Origin: Citrobacter amalonaticus
GTDB lineage: Bacteria; Pseudomonadota; Gammaproteobacteria; Enterobacterales; Enterobacteriaceae
Assembly (NCBI GenBank): GCA_028994555.1
Contig: JARDVN010000001.1
Location: forward strand, 3,100,001 to 3,164,000
Reading direction: 5' to 3'
Length of the DNA stretch: 64,000 nucleotides
Shown: positions 60,920 to 64,000 of the stretch, piece after piece
Layout: every line of letters starts with the position of its first letter
Position numbering within the stretch: position 1 is the stretch's first letter
Made by a program: the position numbers and the translations under genes
The notes under the pieces: generated by a model
What the model saw: the letters and a program-made list of their open reading frames with translations, nothing else
Told to the model about the DNA's origin: nothing
The model's database searches: none

Positions 60920-61594
60920 TTACTCCTGAAAAAAACGTGTCACCAGCCAACGGGAGGCCAGTGGTAATAACCCCAACAGGGCAAAGGCGGCCAGCATAGC
61001 GGGAGAAATAATGTCACGTATGGATGTTAACTGGCTTAGCTGGCGTCCTGCATTCAGATAGACCACCGTGGCAGGTAGCATTCCCAACTGGCTGACCCAC
61101 CAGTAACGGCGCACGCCAACGGCGGTGAGACCGGCCAGCAGGTTAACGACAACAAACGGAAACAGGGGCATCAGTCGTAATGCAAAAAGATAATAGGCGC
61201 CGTCTCGCGCCATTCCATGATTCACTGTAGTCATATGCCGGGCAAAACGCCGTGACACCCAGTCACGCAACAGATAACGGCTGGTGAGCATGGCGAGCGT
61301 GGCGCCCAGCGTCGACGCAAAAGAGACCAATAGCGTGCCTTGCACGAGGCCAAACAGTGCACCACCCAGCAGCGTCAGTAACGCCGCGCCGGGAATCGAC
61401 AGCGACGCGACGGCGGTATAAAGCAGGAAATAGAGACTGGCACTGAGAAAAGGGGACTGGCGTTGCCAGTCCGCCAGCAGTAAATGTTCGCGCTTAAGCG
61501 TCTGCAGCGTGAGCAAACCGGGAGGTAACGCCCAGAGGACGCCGACGAGACAGCATAGCAGTACGCCTGTTAACGCAATTTTTCTGGCGATCAC
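60920..61594 (-). CDS. TVP38/TMEM64 family membrane protein
   Basis: 224 aa DedA-related inner-membrane protein of the YdjX/YdjZ type, with about six hydrophobic segments. The SNARE-associated (VTT) domain is recognised by ALLTLLGGALFGLVQGTLLV and ALRLMPLFPFVVVNLLAGLT. It lies 2 bp upstream of ynjB and 9 bp downstream of xthA on one strand, so it is likely part of an xthA-ynjBCDE readthrough unit. In E. coli two such genes (ydjX, ydjZ) precede ynjA; only one is present here, hence no symbol. Confidence 0.85.
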   Translation of the reverse strand: MIARKIALTGVLLCCLVGVLWALPPGLLTLQTLKREHLLLADWQRQSPFLSASLYFLLYTAVASLSIPGAALLTLLGGALFGLVQGTLLVSFASTLGATLAMLTSRYLLRDWVSRRFARHMTTVNHGMARDGAYYLFALRLMPLFPFVVVNLLAGLTAVGVRRYWWVSQLGMLPATVVYLNAGRQLSQLTSIRDIISPAMLAAFALLGLLPLASRWLVTRFFQE

Positions 61595-61603
61595 GACGGA
61601 ACA

Positions 61604-62410
61604 TCAGACCTTGAATGTTGCCCACACGGGCGCATGGTCAGACGGTTTTTCCATGCTGCGAATGTCATAATCAATACCGGTTTCCACGCAGCGCTCTGCC
61701 AGCGGATGGCTTGCCAGCAGCAGGTCGATACGCAGACCCCGGTTATCATCGAACCCTTTCGAGCGATAATCAAACCACGAGAATTTATCGGCGGTTTCCG
61801 GGTGCGCATGGCGGAAGGTGTCAACCAGCCCCCAGCCCATCAGGCGGTCCATCCATTCACGTTCTTCCGGCAGGAACGAACATTTACCGGTGCGCAGCCA
61901 GCGCTTGCGGTTCTCTTCGCCAATGCCGATATCCCGATCGGATGGGCTGATATTCATATCGCCCATGATCAGTACCGGGTTGTCGCGCTTCAGTTCGTTG
62001 TCGAGATAGTTTTGTAAGTTCTGATAAAACTGCGCCTTGGCCGGGAACTTAATCGGATGGTCACGGCTTTCGCCCTGCGGAAAATAGCCGTTAATCACCG
62101 TCACGTTACCGAGTGGCGAGGGGATCTCCGCCATAATGATGCGGCGCTGAGCCTCTTCGCCATCACCGGGAAAACCCCGGCGCACGGCGATGGGAGTATC
62201 TTTGGTCAACAGCGCGACGCCATAGTGACCTTTCTGTCCATGATAGGAAACGTTGTAGCCAAGTTTTGCGACATCTTCGAGTGGGAACATGTCGTCGTGA
62301 ACTTTTGTCTCCTGCAGGCCAATTACATCGGGTTGGTGTTTTTCGACGATGGCTGCCAGTTGATGAGGTCTGGCGCGCAGGCCGTTGATATTAAAAGAGA
62401 CAAATTTCAT
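61604..62410 (-). CDS. xthA: Exonuclease III
   Basis: 268 aa AP endonuclease and 3'-5' exonuclease of base-excision repair. Metal and catalytic residues: E34 in [11 protein letters not shown]151 in [12 protein letters not shown], and D-H in [11 protein letters not shown]. Start at [11 protein letters not shown]; an open 23-codon extension is not conserved. Intact frame. Confidence 0.96.
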   Translation of the reverse strand: MKFVSFNINGLRARPHQLAAIVEKHQPDVIGLQETKVHDDMFPLEDVAKLGYNVSYHGQKGHYGVALLTKDTPIAVRRGFPGDGEEAQRRIIMAEIPSPLGNVTVINGYFPQGESRDHPIKFPAKAQFYQNLQNYLDNELKRDNPVLIMGDMNISPSDRDIGIGEENRKRWLRTGKCSFLPEEREWMDRLMGWGLVDTFRHAHPETADKFSWFDYRSKGFDDNRGLRIDLLLASHPLAERCVETGIDYDIRSMEKPSDHAPVWATFKV

Positions 62411-62768
62411 AGTCGCTGCCACTTTGCTGGATGAATAGTGCATGGATGGTAGCAGAATTTCCGCAGACTGACTGCCCATAATGGTGAGATTCCTGCAATG
62501 GGTGCGAATGGTATTAACAATGGGGCAATGCCTGCCCTTTTTTTAGGGCAGATTGCGTCAGAATGGCGCAGTAATTTCCTGTAAATTTCGTAGATGATCA
62601 CATTTCCAGAATTATATCTGGGCTGTGCATAATTTTGCGGTTTTTCCTCTATTTTACTCTCATTCATGCAAACATATTCACTTTCTATGCACGCATAGTG
62701 AATACCGATGGGTTGTAACTCATTGATTTTCCGTTTCACACAACCATTTATGCATTTTTTGCGCTGGC

Positions 62769-62785
62769 TGGCACGAAGAGTGCAA
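62769..62785 (+). promoter_or_regulatory. Sigma54 promoter of astC
   Basis: TGGCACGAAGAGTGCAA matches the -24/-12 consensus TGGCAC-N5-TGCA and lies 72-88 bp upstream of the astC ATG. The E. coli astCADBE operon is sigma54/NtrC-dependent. The upstream 446-bp gap (62411-62856) is AT-rich, with several TGAAT/ATTCA words near 62660-62700 that could be ArgR half-sites (tentative). Confidence 0.8.
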
Positions 62786-62820
62786 TCTACATTTACAGCG
62801 CAAACACTACTTTTTATTAA

Positions 62821-64000
<1,180 letters not shown>

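Overview
The window is a stretch of enterobacterial chromosome, most likely from Citrobacter or a close relative. This follows from protein sequences I recognise from E. coli and Salmonella and from the gene order: potD-roxA-phoQ-phoP-purB-hflD-mnmA-nudJ-rluE-icd, then an accessory region, then the yeaQ...gapA...selD-topB-gdhA-ynj-xthA-astC block. In E. coli K-12 the icd and yeaQ-astC blocks lie far apart; in Salmonella they are close together, as here. I cannot name the species from sequence alone.

Layout. (1) 1-10.5 kb is core genome: polyamine uptake (potD), ribosomal-protein hydroxylase (roxA), PhoPQ, purB, the hflD/mnmA/nudJ/rluE group and icd. (2) 10.5-25.1 kb is an accessory island. 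It begins at the 3' end of icd and ends at a decayed second copy of the icd 3' end plus terminator (24890-25052), the footprint expected of an integrase-mediated insertion into icd. Inside are an N-acetyltransferase pseudogene and other small AT-rich genes, a divergent XRE-cupin regulator / B3-B4 domain protein / DHDPS-family lyase cassette, the blue-light module bluR-bluF-ycgZ-ymgA-ariR with candidate TTGTACA operators, an SDR plus WYL-regulator pair, the N-terminal remnant of a tyrosine integrase, and a YcgV-like autotransporter. (3) 25.1-28.3 kb holds a small unknown gene and a full-length FdhF-type formate dehydrogenase whose selenocysteine position is a plain cysteine codon. (4) 28.3-64 kb is core genome again: yeaQ, small membrane proteins (yoaK, yoaJ, yoaI), yeaO/TudS-like/glutaminase-like genes, nimR-nimT, dgcJ, the yeaGH kinase operon with an ERIC element inside it, mipA, yeaE, yeaD, gapA, msrB, yeaC, yajD, pncA, ansA, sppA, ydjA-selD-topB, gdhA, ynjH, nudG, ynjA-ynjF, ynjE-D-C-B, a TVP38 protein, xthA and the 5' part of astC.

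A caution for anyone using this annotation: nineteen genes appear broken, but in every case the break falls on a homopolymer and is repaired by removing one base (two in astC). This looks like systematic homopolymer over-calling in the sequence, not gene decay. I annotate these genes as single CDSs spanning the shift. The exceptions that look genuinely decayed are the GNAT gene at 11.5-12.0 kb (an in-frame stop), the integrase remnant and the icd remnant.

I saw no rRNA, tRNA or CRISPR array. The best candidates for undescribed biology are the icd-bounded island that carries the blue-light module, the B3/4-lyase-XRE cassette with its four-repeat control region, and the cysteine-type FdhF paralogue.
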